64,000 nucleotides of DNA from contig NZ_CP061281.1 of NCBI RefSeq assembly GCF_014621695.1, positions 3,224,001 to 3,288,000 on the forward strand, read 5' to 3'. Positions 35,183 through 45,576 of this stretch are shown in pieces (the first letter of the stretch is position 1; the number at the start of each line of letters is the position of its first letter). The notes under the pieces were generated by a model. It saw nothing but the letters and a program-made list of their open reading frames with translations, made no database searches and was not told where the DNA came from. Source of the DNA: Streptomyces xanthii. Lineage in GTDB: Bacteria > Actinomycetota > Actinomycetes > Streptomycetales > Streptomycetaceae. A program made the translations under genes and the position numbers.

Positions 35183-38100
35183 TCACGCGAGGAGGGCGGC
35201 CTCGTCGATCTTCCATCCTCGCTTCTTCAGCATGTCCTGGAGGGGCTTGTTGTCCTTCAGGCTGTCGACCATGTCCTTGATGTGCTGATCGTAGGTGCCG
35301 GGGAAGCGCCGCTTGATGTCGTCGATGTCCATGCGCATCGCCTCGGTGATCCGCCCGGAGTTGATCAGCTCGCGCTGGTACTGCTGCCACGCCTGGGACT
35401 CCAGCGAGTAGCCGGTGCTGTAGAGCTTCTCGTGGTGGTCGCGCTCCATGCGGATGGCCGGGCCGTTGTTGACCTTCTGCTTCTTGTGCGGCCTGTTCGC
35501 GATGTAGAAGCCGGGCTCGATGACGTCCTTGTAGGCCGACTTGGCCGGGATGTGGTTGACCTCCATCGCCTGCGGATACTTCGTCCCGTCCGCCTTCTTG
35601 TTGGCCGGGAGGAGACCGCCGTACCAGCCGCTCTCCTGTGTGCAGCCCTTCGCGATCAGGCCCTCGGGGTCCATGAACGTGTACGGGTTGACGACGTACG
35701 CGGCCGGGTTGGGCGCGGGCACCAGGCCGAGCGGGTCGGACGACACGTAGCGGGCCGTCTCGGGGTCGTAGTGGCGGTTCAGGTTGTAGTGCAGGCCCGT
35801 CTCCGGGTCGGCGTACTGGCCGGGGAAGCGCAGCGGGGTGTGGGCCTGGGCGTCGCGGTTGCGCGTGGTGATGCCCCAGACCGTGGACCGCTTGTGCCAG
35901 GCGATGTCGCCCTGCTCGCCGACGAGTTCGGTCGGGGTGCCGATGATGTCGGTGACGATGGCGAAGAAACGGCTGTCCACCTCCTGCTGGTCCTGCTGCA
36001 CCTGCTGCACCTGCTGTCCGGCGTCCCGCTGCCCGGCGTCCGCGGGAATCCGCCGCTCCAGCTGCGACATCGGCTGGAGGCCCTCGTACTCCCAGGTCAG
36101 GGTGACTCCGGTGGTGGAGTCGGTCTCCTCGGCCAGCTGGGTGCCCTCCCAGGCGTAGCGGACCGTGGCGACCACGCCGCTGCCGCCCGCCGCCATGCGG
36201 TGCTTGGCGGTGCGGCGGCCGAGGGCGTCGTAGCTGTAGCGCCACTCGGTGCCGTCCGGGGTCGTGCACGCGACGAGACGGTCCTCCGCGTCCCAGACGT
36301 AGCGCCAGGTGTCGGGCTTGCGCGACAGCCGCCGCTTCTGGCGCAGGACGACGCGTCCGGCGTCGTCGTACTCGTAGCGCAGTCCGTCCGCGCCCCGCAG
36401 CCGGGTGCCCTCGTAGGCGCGTTCGCCGCGGCTCCCGGTGGACCGGGCGGCGTCGGGCCACTGGGCGTCGGTCTGGTTCCCGGTGTCGTCGTAGGCGTAG
36501 CGCTCGGTCCACTCGCCCGCAGTGACGGCGACGGGCCGCCCGACCGGGTCGAGCTCGATCCGCTGGTCGGTGCCGTCGTGCCGGTCCGTGATCCGGTTCA
36601 GGAAGCCGTCGGCGCGATAGCCGTAGGAGCGGTCGCGCAGGGTGCCGCGGGACGTGGTCAGGGAGCGGGTCGAGAGCCGGCCGAGCGCGTCCCACCCGGA
36701 GGCGAGCGTGACCGGCGCGTCCGCCGGGCCTAGGGTGCGGGCGGTCTCGCGGCCCAGGACGTCGTGGGTGAAGTCGAGGGCGTGCCCGGCGAGATCCACC
36801 CGGGTCCGGTGGCCCGCGCTGTCGTAGCGGTAGGACGTGACGGCGCCGGTGGGGGTGGTGCGCGAGACGAGTTCGCCGTGCGCGTCGTAGTCGAAGCGCA
36901 TGCGGTGCCCGTCGACCGTCTCGGTGAGCAGCCGGCCCATGACGTCGCGTTCCAGGGACAGCGTGGAGGTCGGCGACACGGCGCCGACCAGTTGGTCGGC
37001 GGCGTCGTAGGCGTAGCGGGTGAGCACGCCGGCGGCATCCTTCTCCAGCACGTTGCCCACCGCGTCGAAGGTGAAGGCGATGCGCTGCCCGAGCGGGGTC
37101 GTCCGGGCGACGAGCCGGCTCGCCGCGTCGTACTCGTACGTCGTCGTACGGCCGTCGAAGTCGGTCTGGGACTCCGTCAGCCCCGAGGGCCCGTACCGGT
37201 AGTTCCACGTCCGGCCCCGCGGGTCGGACACCTCGGTGAGGCGCAGCTCGGTGTCGTACGCGAACGTGTAGCGCGCGCCGTCGCGGCCCGTGCGGGCGGC
37301 GACGAGGTCGAACCACGTGTACTCGAACGAGGTCACGCCGCCCGCGGGGCCGGTGTGGGTGAGGCAGTTGCCCTCCTCGTCGTACGTCCACGCCTCGCTC
37401 GTCCCGTCGGCGGCGGTGCGCCGGGTGAGCAGGCCGTCGGCGGTCCACTCCATGCGCGTGACGGAGCCCGCCGGGTCGACGCTCTCCAGCGGCCGCCCGA
37501 AGGCGTCACGGCGCACGGTGTACGTGGCGCCGTGCCCGTCGGACACCGAGAGGACCAGGCCCGCCGGGTCGTTGGTGCGGGTCTCCGTCGCCCCGTCCGG
37601 GAACGTGACGGTGGCGAGCGCGCCGGACGCGTCGTACGTGAACGTCGTCGCGGTGCCGTCGGGCGCGGTCATCGCGGTGCGGTTGCCGCGGTCGTCGAAG
37701 TGCTGTCGCCACACCGCGCCGTCGGGCCCGGTGACCGTCTCCGGCAGGTGCAGGGCGGTGTACGTGGTCGTGGTGGTGCGCCCGTCGGGGAGGGAGATCG
37801 TGCGCAGGTTGCCGGACTCGTCGTACGTGAAGCGGGACGTGTGGCCCAGCTCGTCGGTGCGGGACAGCAGGTTGTCGTAGCGGTCCCACTCGAAGTGGAC
37901 CGTGTTGCCGAGCGGGTCGGTCTCGCTGACCGTCTGGCCGAGCGTGTTGAGGCGGCTGACGGTGACCGCGCCGGCCGAGTCCGTGAACCGGGTCTCGCGG
38001 GCCGCGGTGTCGTACGCGAAGGTCGAGGACAGCGCGCCGTCGGGGCCGACGGTCTCCACGACGCGGCCCGCGGCGTCGTACACGTAGCCGTAGGTGTGAC

Positions 38101-39931
38101 CGTTCCGGTCGGTCCACGACGTGACGCGGTTCTCGTCGTCGTAGGTGAACCGCAGCGGCACGTCGCGCGCGCCCGACACCCCGGTCAGCCGGTGGTGCTC
38201 GTCGTAGCCGAACGAGGCGACGCGGACCTGCCCTTCGGGCGTCTCGACGTGGAGGGCGGTGACGCGGCCGAGCTCCGGGTCGCGCGTGACGCGGACCCGG
38301 TAGCCGCCCTCGTGCAGCACGGTGGAGGGCAGGCCCTGCGCGTCGCGCGAGAACTGGACGCCGTTGCCGTTGCGGTCCTCCAGGTCGCTGAGCCAGTACA
38401 GGCTGCCCGAGGAGTACGGGTTGCCGACGAAGCGGCGGGTGAGGCCCGAGCGCACGTCGGCCGTCATGTACGTGATGTCGCCGAGGGCCGACCGGCCGGC
38501 GTAGGACAGCGGGATCCGCGCGCCCTCCAGCGGCAGCACCTCCTCGCCCTCCTCGCGCGGCAGCCGGGGGTAGGTGAGGAGCGAGCCGTCGGGGCGGGCC
38601 CAGACGGCGCCGCTGCCGGACAGTTCGAGCCGCTCGTCGAGGGTCGAGGCCCAGCTCGGCCCGAAGGCGTGGCCGTAGTGGTAGCCGGATATGTGGGTGC
38701 GTTCGAGGACCAGGGGCAGGACGCCCGGCAGGGTCAGGTCGATCTGGTGGAGCACCATCTCGCCGCTGGCGACGTCCACCGGGTCGGTCTTGCAGCGGCG
38801 CTGCCCGAGACCGATCGCCTTGTCGCGGGCCTTGTCCCAGGCGTCCTTCGTGGAGTCGGGCAGGCGCTTGACGAAGTCGTTGATCCGGGTGCGGACGCCG
38901 CCCTTGCCGTCGCCGTCCTTCTTGCCGCCGGTGATGGCGTCGACCTTGTCGCGGACGTCGTGGTCCTTGCCCTTGTGGGTGCGGGACGCGCCCTTGACCC
39001 GCTCGGGGACGGTCTCGGTGATGTGCTTGGTGATCTTCTTCAGGGCCTTCTCGGAGCCCTTGAGGGCGCCGTGCAGCACGCTGTCGAAGGCCTGGGTGAA
39101 CGGGTCGCGGCCCTTGCTGCGGCCGAACGCGCCGCGGGCCCGGCCCAGCGGGTCGGAGGACGCGAGGTGCAGCTCGCTGCCGTGCCGGGAGACCTTGCCC
39201 GCGCCGTCCTCGAACTCGGTGTGGTCGATCCTCGTGCGCTTGCCCGCACCATCACCGCCGGACGAGCCGCCGTCGCCGGCCGAGGCGATGTGCACACCGC
39301 CCTTGCCGCCGCCGTGCGAACCGCCACCGCCGCCGGGGCCTTCGGCGGGCGGCATCGTGAACGCGCCCTCGGCCAGGTCCAGGACCATGTCCTCGACCAT
39401 CGCCTCCAGCTTCGCGTTGACCGGCTCGGTCAGCTTCGCGATCACCTCGTCGACGATCCGCTCGACCGCCTCGTCGATGATCCGCTTCACGCACTGCCGC
39501 ATCGCCTGGATCTCGACCGCGCCCAGGATCGCCGACAGACCGCCCGTCACCCACGCGAGACCGATCGACAGGCCCACCGACCCGGCCATGATGGCGAGTT
39601 CGGCCTCGGCCTTGTGCTTCATCCACTCGATGATCTCGGCGAGCGTGTCGCACGCGTCCGCGAACAGCCGCGCCAGCTCGGGGAGTTTCTCCAGGTGACT
39701 GGCCTTGATCTTGTTCCAGTGCTTCTCCATGGAGTCGACGGCCCAGCCCTCGGAGGAGGACAGGATCCGGGAGAACGCCAGGTGCGCGTCGCCGCCGTGC
39801 CCCTCGAACTTCTCCGCGAACTCCCGCATGGCGTCGGCCATTTCGCGGTAGTCGTCCTCGTCCACGTTCGGGAAGTTGATCCCGATGAAGTCCAGGATCT
39901 CGTCCAGCCAGCCCGGAATCGTGTAACCCAT
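35183..39931 (-). CDS. RHS-repeat protein with C-terminal nuclease-like toxin tip
   Basis: 1582 residues. Residues 1-190 form a helical, WXG100/type-VII-like N-terminal region with a hydrophobic stretch near 108-140; 195-235 is a Gly/Ser linker; DPVDVASGEMVLHQ (near 385) opens the DUF6531 domain; YD-type RHS repeats follow to about 1300; the RHS core signature RFPGQYADPETGLHYNLNRHYDP starts at 1368 and ends at DPEGLIAKG. The last 152 residues (from 1431; bases 35183-35641) are the variable toxin tip, with NH at 1459-1460 and DHH at 1498-1500, resembling His-rich HNH/EndoVII-type nucleases. No signal peptide or PAAR domain. A long open frame antisense to the gene is a codon-bias artefact. Confidence 0.93.
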   Translation of the reverse strand: MGYTIPGWLDEILDFIGINFPNVDEDDYREMADAMREFAEKFEGHGGDAHLAFSRILSSSEGWAVDSMEKHWNKIKASHLEKLPELARLFADACDTLAEIIEWMKHKAEAELAIMAGSVGLSIGLAWVTGGLSAILGAVEIQAMRQCVKRIIDEAVERIVDEVIAKLTEPVNAKLEAMVEDMVLDLAEGAFTMPPAEGPGGGGGSHGGGKGGVHIASAGDGGSSGGDGAGKRTRIDHTEFEDGAGKVSRHGSELHLASSDPLGRARGAFGRSKGRDPFTQAFDSVLHGALKGSEKALKKITKHITETVPERVKGASRTHKGKDHDVRDKVDAITGGKKDGDGKGGVRTRINDFVKRLPDSTKDAWDKARDKAIGLGQRRCKTDPVDVASGEMVLHQIDLTLPGVLPLVLERTHISGYHYGHAFGPSWASTLDERLELSGSGAVWARPDGSLLTYPRLPREEGEEVLPLEGARIPLSYAGRSALGDITYMTADVRSGLTRRFVGNPYSSGSLYWLSDLEDRNGNGVQFSRDAQGLPSTVLHEGGYRVRVTRDPELGRVTALHVETPEGQVRVASFGYDEHHRLTGVSGARDVPLRFTYDDENRVTSWTDRNGHTYGYVYDAAGRVVETVGPDGALSSTFAYDTAARETRFTDSAGAVTVSRLNTLGQTVSETDPLGNTVHFEWDRYDNLLSRTDELGHTSRFTYDESGNLRTISLPDGRTTTTTYTALHLPETVTGPDGAVWRQHFDDRGNRTAMTAPDGTATTFTYDASGALATVTFPDGATETRTNDPAGLVLSVSDGHGATYTVRRDAFGRPLESVDPAGSVTRMEWTADGLLTRRTAADGTSEAWTYDEEGNCLTHTGPAGGVTSFEYTWFDLVAARTGRDGARYTFAYDTELRLTEVSDPRGRTWNYRYGPSGLTESQTDFDGRTTTYEYDAASRLVARTTPLGQRIAFTFDAVGNVLEKDAAGVLTRYAYDAADQLVGAVSPTSTLSLERDVMGRLLTETVDGHRMRFDYDAHGELVSRTTPTGAVTSYRYDSAGHRTRVDLAGHALDFTHDVLGRETARTLGPADAPVTLASGWDALGRLSTRSLTTSRGTLRDRSYGYRADGFLNRITDRHDGTDQRIELDPVGRPVAVTAGEWTERYAYDDTGNQTDAQWPDAARSTGSRGERAYEGTRLRGADGLRYEYDDAGRVVLRQKRRLSRKPDTWRYVWDAEDRLVACTTPDGTEWRYSYDALGRRTAKHRMAAGGSGVVATVRYAWEGTQLAEETDSTTGVTLTWEYEGLQPMSQLERRIPADAGQRDAGQQVQQVQQDQQEVDSRFFAIVTDIIGTPTELVGEQGDIAWHKRSTVWGITTRNRDAQAHTPLRFPGQYADPETGLHYNLNRHYDPETARYVSSDPLGLVPAPNPAAYVVNPYTFMDPEGLIAKGCTQESGWYGGLLPANKKADGTKYPQAMEVNHIPAKSAYKDVIEPGFYIANRPHKKQKVNNGPAIRMERDHHEKLYSTGYSLESQAWQQYQRELINSGRITEAMRMDIDDIKRRFPGTYDQHIKDMVDSLKDNKPLQDMLKKRGWKIDEAALLA

Positions 39932-40315
39932 GTCTCCGCGACCCCCGTCGTCTCGGCCGTGCCACCATCACCGCTCGGATTGACGCGAGCATGCGAAGGA
40001 TAGTTCCTCGGCGAAGAGCGACGGTGATCGACTTCACGCCTGGTGGGCGAGCACGCGCGGGCGCCGGACCACGTCGTTCTCCGGCCGCGGGATTCCGCCG
40101 GCGGCGGGCACGGGCCCGGTATCGGCCCGGGGTCGGCCCGTGGTCGACCCGGGGTCGACCCCGTGATCGACACCGTGATCGGCCCCGCGATCGCCCCCAC
40201 GATCGGCCCCGAGGGACCTTCCGGACATGACGAACTCTTCAGGCACTGCCCGAACGGCGTTCTCCCACGTAACGTGTGGCTCGCCCGCCCCGAATGGAAA
40301 GTGAGGCCCGTAGGC
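39932..40315. other. Divergent spacer between RHS gene and fumarylacetoacetase gene
   Basis: About 380 nt with no convincing gene. It contains an eight-copy 11/12-nt tandem repeat (40122-40214). The RHS promoter should lie in 39932-40100 and the fumarylacetoacetase promoter in 40215-40315. No operator is recognised. Confidence 0.6.
40122..40214. repeat. 11/12-nt tandem repeat, eight copies
   Basis: TCGRCCCCGNGG-like units start at 40122, 40133, 40144, 40155, 40167, 40179, 40191 and 40203. The first three steps are 11 nt and the rest 12 nt, i.e. close to one helical turn. It lies between the divergent RHS and fumarylacetoacetase genes. Confidence 0.8.
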
Positions 40316-41575
40316 ATGGCACCCGCAGCCACGTCCGAGCACACCCCGCTCGACCCGTTCGACCTCCCCGAAGGCCACCCCTTCGGCGCCCACAACCTGC
40401 CGTACGGCGTCTTCTCGCCCGCGGGACAGGAGCCCCGCGTCGGCGTCCGCCTCGGCGACCACGTCCTGGACGCGGGCGCCGTCGCCGCCGCGCTCGGCTC
40501 CCCCTACGGCACCCTGCTGGCCCGGCCGAACCTCAACCCCCTGCTGGCGGCGGGCCGCACGGCCTGGTCGGACGTGCGGCGCGCGCTGACCGGCTGGGTG
40601 ACCGTCCCGGCCCACCGCGAGACCGTCCGCGCGCATCTGCACCCGCTCGACTCGGTCGCCCTGCACCTCCCGTTCGAGGTCGCGGACTACGTCGACTTCT
40701 ACGCGTCGGAGAACCACGCCTCCAACCTGGGCCGGCTGTTCCGCCCTGACGAGGAGCCGCTGAAGCCCAACTGGAAGCACCTTCCCGTCGGGTACCACGG
40801 CCGCGCCGGCACCGTCGTGGTCTCCGGCACCGATGTCGTCCGCCCCTCCGGGCAGCGCAAGGCCCCCTCGGACCCGGCGCCGGTCTTCGGCCCGTCCGTC
40901 CGCCTCGACATCGAGACCGAGGTCGGCTACGTCGTCGGCACCCCGTCCGCGCAGGGCACGTCCGTGCCGCTGGCCGGGTACCGGGACCACGTCTTCGGCA
41001 TCTGCCTGCTCAACGACTGGTCGGCGCGCGACATCCAGAACTGGGAGACCGTGCCGCTCGGCCCGCACCTCGGCAAGTCCTTCGCCACGTCCGTCTCGGC
41101 GTGGATCACGCCGCTCGACGCGCTGGACGCGGCGCGGGTGGCGGCGCCCGAGCGGACCGTTCCGCTGTTGCCGTACCTGGACGACTCGGCGCCGGACGCC
41201 GAGCCCGCCGGATACGACCTGCGCATCACGGTGTCCCTCAACGGCGAGGTCGTCTCCGAGCCTCCCTTCTCCGGCATGTACTGGACCGGGGCGCAGATGC
41301 TGGCCCACATGACGGTCAACGGGGCGTCGCTGCGCACCGGTGACCTGTACGGCTCCGGCACGATCTCGGGGACCGAGGAGAACGAGCGCGGGTCGCTCAT
41401 CGAGATGACCTGGAACGGGACGCGGCCGCTGAAGCTCTCCGATGGTGTTGAGCGGGGGTTCCTTGAGGACGGGGATGTCGTCACCCTGAGCGCGTGGGCC
41501 CCCGGGCCCGGCGGCACCCGGGTCGGCCTGGGCGAGGTCACGGGCCGCATCGTCCCGGCTCCGGTCGCGCCGTAG
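40316..41575 (+). CDS. fahA: Fumarylacetoacetase
   Basis: 419 residues, the same length as the well-studied eukaryotic enzyme. Catalytic and metal-binding residues are conserved: DYVDFYASENHASNLG (metal Asp and catalytic His), LDIETEVGYVVG (two metal Glu) and LLNDWSARDIQNWE (metal Asp). It hydrolyses fumarylacetoacetate to fumarate and acetoacetate, the last step of tyrosine and phenylalanine degradation through homogentisate. Start ATG 40316 has GTGAGG nine bases upstream; GTG 40301 is an alternative. It ends at a palindromic element shared with convergent recQ. No other homogentisate-pathway gene is near. Confidence 0.96.
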   Translation: MAPAATSEHTPLDPFDLPEGHPFGAHNLPYGVFSPAGQEPRVGVRLGDHVLDAGAVAAALGSPYGTLLARPNLNPLLAAGRTAWSDVRRALTGWVTVPAHRETVRAHLHPLDSVALHLPFEVADYVDFYASENHASNLGRLFRPDEEPLKPNWKHLPVGYHGRAGTVVVSGTDVVRPSGQRKAPSDPAPVFGPSVRLDIETEVGYVVGTPSAQGTSVPLAGYRDHVFGICLLNDWSARDIQNWETVPLGPHLGKSFATSVSAWITPLDALDAARVAAPERTVPLLPYLDDSAPDAEPAGYDLRITVSLNGEVVSEPPFSGMYWTGAQMLAHMTVNGASLRTGDLYGSGTISGTEENERGSLIEMTWNGTRPLKLSDGVERGFLEDGDVVTLSAWAPGPGGTRVGLGEVTGRIVPAPVAP

Positions 41576-41616
41576 GTCAGTGGGTTTCGTCGCCGGGTGA
41601 CGGCCCGGTGGGGGCC

Positions 41617-41752
41617 GGTCGCGCAGTTCCCCGCGCCCCTGAGATGCACACCCTTCGGGTGGCATCTCCCCGATCAAGGCGTCCGGCGCCTTTGATCGGG
41701 GGAAGGCGCGGCGAAGCCGCAGCCTTCCAGGGGCGCGGGGAACTGCGCGACC
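41617..41752. repeat. Dispersed palindromic element, complete copy with nested hairpins
   Basis: Outer arms of 25 nt (41617-41641 and 41728-41752) are exact reverse complements and match those at 33183-33299. Three internal hairpins follow one another: AGATGC...GCATCT (41643-41668), CCCGATCAA...TTTGATCGGG (about 41669-41701) and GGAAGGC...GCCTTCC (41701-41728). The fold is a multi-branched cruciform. It lies between the convergent ends of fumarylacetoacetase and recQ. Confidence 0.92.
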
Positions 41753-41780
41753 AGCCACGACGAGAGCCGCACCCGGCGAC

Positions 41781-43721
41781 TTACCAGTCGATGTCCTCCG
41801 GAGGCTCGGCCTCGTCGAAAGGCTCGGGCTCCGGAGCGGACGACGAGGCCGGCGGAGCCGAACCGTCGAGGCCCGCCAGAACACCGAGCACACCCTCCCC
41901 CCACGTCGCGAGCTTCTTCTCGCCGACCCCCCCGATCGTGCCGAGCTCCGCGACCGACGCCGGGCGGCGCATCGCGATCTCCCGGAGCGTCGCGTCATGG
42001 AAGATGACGTACGCCGGGACCCCGTTCTCCTTCGCCTGGGCGCCCCGCCAGGCCCGCAGCGCCTCGAAGACGGGGACCAGCTCGGCGGGCAGTTCGGCCG
42101 CCGCGGCAGCGGTGCCGCCCCCGGACCTGGACCGCCGGGCCCGCGGAGCGGCCGCCGGCTTCGTCTCCTTGCGCAGCAGGACCTCCCGCTGCCGCCCGAG
42201 CACGGACCCGCTCTCCTCGGTGAGCACGAGCGTCCCGTACTCGCCCTCGACCGCGATCAGCCCCTGCGCCAGCAACTGCCGGACCACGCCCCGCCATTCG
42301 GCCTCGGCCAGCTCCTCGCCGATGCCGAACACGGAGAGCTGGTCGTGGTCGAACTGGATGACCTTCGCGGTGCGCTTGCCGAGCAGGATGTCGATGATCT
42401 GGCCCGCGCCGAACTTCTGCCGCCGCTCCCGGTCGAGCCGCACCACGGTGGAGAGGATCTTCTGCGCGGCAACGGTCCCGTCCCAGGTCTCCGGCGGGGT
42501 CAGGCACGTGTCGCAGTTGCCGCAGGACTCGGGCGCCTCCTGCCCGAAGTACGTGAGGAGCTGGGCGCGCCGGCACCGCGCCGTCTCGCACAGCGCCAGC
42601 ATCGAGTCCAGGTGCGAGGAGGCCCGGCGGCGGAACGCCTCGTCGCCCTCCCCCATGTTGATCAGCTTGCGCTGCTGCACCACGTCCTGGAGCCCGTAGG
42701 CCATCCAGGCTGTGGAGGCGAGGCCGTCACGGCCCGCGCGGCCGGTCTCCTGGTAGTAGCCCTCGACGGACTTCGGCAGGTCCAGGTGCGCCACGAAACG
42801 CACGTCCGGCTTGTCGATGCCCATGCCGAACGCGATGGTCGCGCAGACGACGAGGCCCTCCTCACGCAGGAACCGCGACTGGTGCGCCGCACGCGTGCCC
42901 GCGTCGAGGCCCGCGTGGTACGGCACGGCCTCGATCCCGTTCTTCGACAGGTATTCGGCGGTCGCCTCGACCGACTTGCGCGACAGGCAGTACACGATGC
43001 CCGCGTCGCCCTCGTGCTCCGCGCGCAGGAAGGACAGGAGCTGCTTCTTCGGGTCGGCCTTGGGGACGATCCGGTACTGGATGTTGGGCCGGTCGAAGCT
43101 CGCGACGAAGTGCCGGGCGTCGGGCATGCCGAGCCGCTGGGTGATCTCCTGGTGCGTCGCGTGCGTCGCGGTCGCCGTCAGCGCGATGCGCGGCACGTCC
43201 GGCCAGCGCTGCCCGAGCACCGACAGGGTGAGGTAGTCGGGGCGGAAGTCGTGGCCCCACTGCGCCACACAGTGCGCCTCGTCGATGGCGAAGACGGAGA
43301 TCTTGCCGCGCGAGAGGAGGTCGAGCGTGGCGTCGAGCCGGAGCCGCTCGGGCGCCAGGTAGAGCAGGTCCAGCTCGCCCGCGAGGAACTCGGCCTCGAC
43401 GGTGCGCCGCTCGTCGAAGTCCTGCGTCGAGTTCACGAACCCGGCGCGCACGCCGAGCGCCCGCAGCGCGTCCACCTGGTCCTGCATGAGCGCGATCAGG
43501 GGCGAGACGACGATGCCCGTACCGGGTCTGACCAGGGCCGGGATCTGGTAGCACAGCGACTTTCCGCCGCCGGTCGGCATGAGCACGACCGCGTCGCCGC
43601 CGCTCACCACGTGCTCGATGACCGCTTCCTGCTCGCCGCGGAAAGCGTCGTATCCGAACACCCGGTGGAGCGTGGCGAGGGCCTCGCTCTGCACGGCCTC
43701 GCGCTCCGTCACCTCAGTCAT
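41781..43721 (-). CDS. recQ: ATP-dependent DNA helicase RecQ
   Basis: 646 residues. Motif [12 protein letters not shown] (near 44-54), DEAH box [19 protein letters not shown]2 motif [12 protein letters not shown], the four-cysteine RecQ zinc-binding region ([15 protein letters not shown]...SCGNCDTC), a winged-helix RQC domain, and a C-terminal HRDC domain (near 545-615, ending LGVLAGLDG). It unwinds DNA 3' to 5' in recombination and fork repair. ATG 43721 follows AGAGGG; longer extension has no support. The acidic last 30 residues ([17 protein letters not shown]) are typical protein-docking tails. Convergent with fumarylacetoacetase. Confidence 0.96.
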   Translation of the reverse strand: MTEVTEREAVQSEALATLHRVFGYDAFRGEQEAVIEHVVSGGDAVVLMPTGGGKSLCYQIPALVRPGTGIVVSPLIALMQDQVDALRALGVRAGFVNSTQDFDERRTVEAEFLAGELDLLYLAPERLRLDATLDLLSRGKISVFAIDEAHCVAQWGHDFRPDYLTLSVLGQRWPDVPRIALTATATHATHQEITQRLGMPDARHFVASFDRPNIQYRIVPKADPKKQLLSFLRAEHEGDAGIVYCLSRKSVEATAEYLSKNGIEAVPYHAGLDAGTRAAHQSRFLREEGLVVCATIAFGMGIDKPDVRFVAHLDLPKSVEGYYQETGRAGRDGLASTAWMAYGLQDVVQQRKLINMGEGDEAFRRRASSHLDSMLALCETARCRRAQLLTYFGQEAPESCGNCDTCLTPPETWDGTVAAQKILSTVVRLDRERRQKFGAGQIIDILLGKRTAKVIQFDHDQLSVFGIGEELAEAEWRGVVRQLLAQGLIAVEGEYGTLVLTEESGSVLGRQREVLLRKETKPAAAPRARRSRSGGGTAAAAAELPAELVPVFEALRAWRGAQAKENGVPAYVIFHDATLREIAMRRPASVAELGTIGGVGEKKLATWGEGVLGVLAGLDGSAPPASSSAPEPEPFDEAEPPEDIDW

Positions 43722-43852
43722 ACCCTCTGTCCCGTCGTCATCCCCGGCCCCTTGCCTCGACCTCTGCACCCACGATAGGGGGCCGGACCGACAACCCTCG
43801 AAGTTATCCACAGGCCCGGGACACGGCTCGGGACACGGCCCGGGACATGCCG

Positions 43853-43886
43853 GTGCCCGGCACCCCCTCCCAAGGGTGCCGGGCAC
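43853..43886. terminator. Terminator of the complete nuo operon
   Basis: GTGCCCGGCACCC (43853-43865) and GGGTGCCGGGCAC (43874-43886) make a perfect 13-bp stem with an 8-nt loop, 29 nt beyond the nuoN stop on the minus strand. The adjacent recQ gene starts 130 nt further and is read on the same strand. Confidence 0.85.
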
Positions 43887-43914
43887 AGGAACACACGGTC
43901 GAACGAGGACCGCG

Positions 43915-45576
43915 CTACCGCACGAACACCCCGGCCTGGCTCGCCAGGTCCAGGAAGTACTGCGGCGCGAGGCCCAGCACGATCGTGACCGCCACACCCA
44001 CGCCGATCGTCGTCATGGTCAGCGGCGACGGCACGGCCACGGTCGGGCCGTCCGCCTTGGGCTCGCTGAAGAACATGAGGACGATCACGCGGATGTAGAA
44101 GAACGCGGCGATCGCGGACGAGATCACACCGACCACGACCAGACCACCCGCCCCGCCCTCGGCCGCCGCCTTGAACACCGCGAACTTTCCGGCGAAGCCG
44201 GAGGTCAGCGGGATGCCGGCGAAGGCGAGAAGGAAGACGGCGAAGACGGCGGCGACCAGCGGCGAGCGCCGGCCGAGCCCCGCCCACTTCGACAGGTGCG
44301 TGGCCTCGCCGCCCGCGTCGCGCACCAGCGTGACGACGGCGAAGGCGCCGATGGTCACGAAGGAGTACGCGGCGAGGTAGAAGAGGACCGACGAGACGCC
44401 CTGCGGGGTCGTCGCGATGACACCGGCGAGGATGAAGCCGGCGTGCGCGATCGACGAGTACGCGAGGAGTCGCTTGATGTCGGTCTGCGTGATGGCGACG
44501 ACCGCGCCGGCGAGCATCGTGACGATCGCCACGGCCCACATGACCGGCCGCCAGTCCCAGCGCATCCCCGGCAGCACCACGTAGAGCAGCCGGAGCAGGG
44601 CGCCGAAGGCCGCGACCTTGGTGGCCGCCGCCATGAAGCCGGTGACCGGCGTCGGGGCGCCCTGGTAGACGTCGGGCGTCCACATGTGGAACGGCACGGC
44701 GCCGACCTTGAAGAGCAGCCCCATGACGACCAGCGCCATGCCGATGAGCAGCAGCGCGTCGTTGCCCATGGTGTCGGCCAGGGCCGGGTTCACGGTCGCC
44801 ACGGTGCCGTCGACGACCTCGGCGAGCGTGGCGTACGAGACGGAGCCCGCGTAGCCGTACAGGAGCGCGATGCCGAAGAGGGTGAACGCGGAGGCGAAGG
44901 CGCCGAGCAGGAAGTACTTGACCGCGGCCTCCTGCGACATGAGCCGCTTGCGGCGGGCCACGGCGCACAGCAGGTACAGCGGGAGCGAGAAGACTTCCAG
45001 GGCGATGAACAGCGTCAGCAGGTCGTTCGCCGCGGGGAAGACCAGCATGCCGCCGATCGCGAACAGGGCGAGCGGGAACACCTCGGTGGTGGTGAACCCG
45101 GCCTTGACCGCGGCCTTCTCGCTGTCGCTGCCGGGCACGGCAGCGGCCTGCGCGGCGAACGAGTCGACGCGGTTGCCGTGCGCCTCCGGGTCGAGCCGGC
45201 GCTCGGCGAAGGTGAAGATCGAGACGAGTCCGGCGAGCAGGATGGTCCCCTGGAGGAACAGGGCCGGCCCGTCGACGGCGATCGCGCCCATGGCCGCGAT
45301 GTGCGCCTTGCTCGTCCCGTATCCGCCGGCGGCGAGGCCGACGACGGCCGCGAAGGCGGCGGCGATCGCGACGATCGCCAGGAACGCCTGCGCGTAGTAG
45401 CGCTGCCTGCGCGGGACGAAGGCCTCGACGAGGATGCCGAGGACGGCCGCGCCGATCACGATCAGCGTCGGGGACAGCTGCGCGTACTCGATCTTCGGTG
45501 CGTCGATCTTCGCGATCGGATCGGCCGCCACTGTCCACAGGGTGTGGACGGTCGGGGCACTCACGAGAGCACTCAT
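43915..45576 (-). CDS. nuoN: NADH-quinone oxidoreductase subunit N
   Basis: 553 residues, antiporter-like ND2-type subunit. The signature [24 protein letters not shown] and [18 protein letters not shown] carry the proton-channel Lys and His residues. ATG 45576 overlaps the nuoM stop (ATGA). An acidic, non-membrane loop of about 25 residues near 140-165 is larger than in the NuoN of the second cluster (511 residues). Last gene of the complete 14-subunit operon, followed by a clear terminator. Confidence 0.97.
   Translation of the reverse strand: MSALVSAPTVHTLWTVAADPIAKIDAPKIEYAQLSPTLIVIGAAVLGILVEAFVPRRQRYYAQAFLAIVAIAAAFAAVVGLAAGGYGTSKAHIAAMGAIAVDGPALFLQGTILLAGLVSIFTFAERRLDPEAHGNRVDSFAAQAAAVPGSDSEKAAVKAGFTTTEVFPLALFAIGGMLVFPAANDLLTLFIALEVFSLPLYLLCAVARRKRLMSQEAAVKYFLLGAFASAFTLFGIALLYGYAGSVSYATLAEVVDGTVATVNPALADTMGNDALLLIGMALVVMGLLFKVGAVPFHMWTPDVYQGAPTPVTGFMAAATKVAAFGALLRLLYVVLPGMRWDWRPVMWAVAIVTMLAGAVVAITQTDIKRLLAYSSIAHAGFILAGVIATTPQGVSSVLFYLAAYSFVTIGAFAVVTLVRDAGGEATHLSKWAGLGRRSPLVAAVFAVFLLAFAGIPLTSGFAGKFAVFKAAAEGGAGGLVVVGVISSAIAAFFYIRVIVLMFFSEPKADGPTVAVPSPLTMTTIGVGVAVTIVLGLAPQYFLDLASQAGVFVR

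Noticed and set aside
36764..40003. 1079-codon open frame antisense to the RHS gene
   Set aside because: The translation is low-complexity (Val/Gly/Arg/Ala-rich) and mirrors the GC3 bias of the RHS gene on the other strand; there is no ribosome-binding site or recognisable domain.
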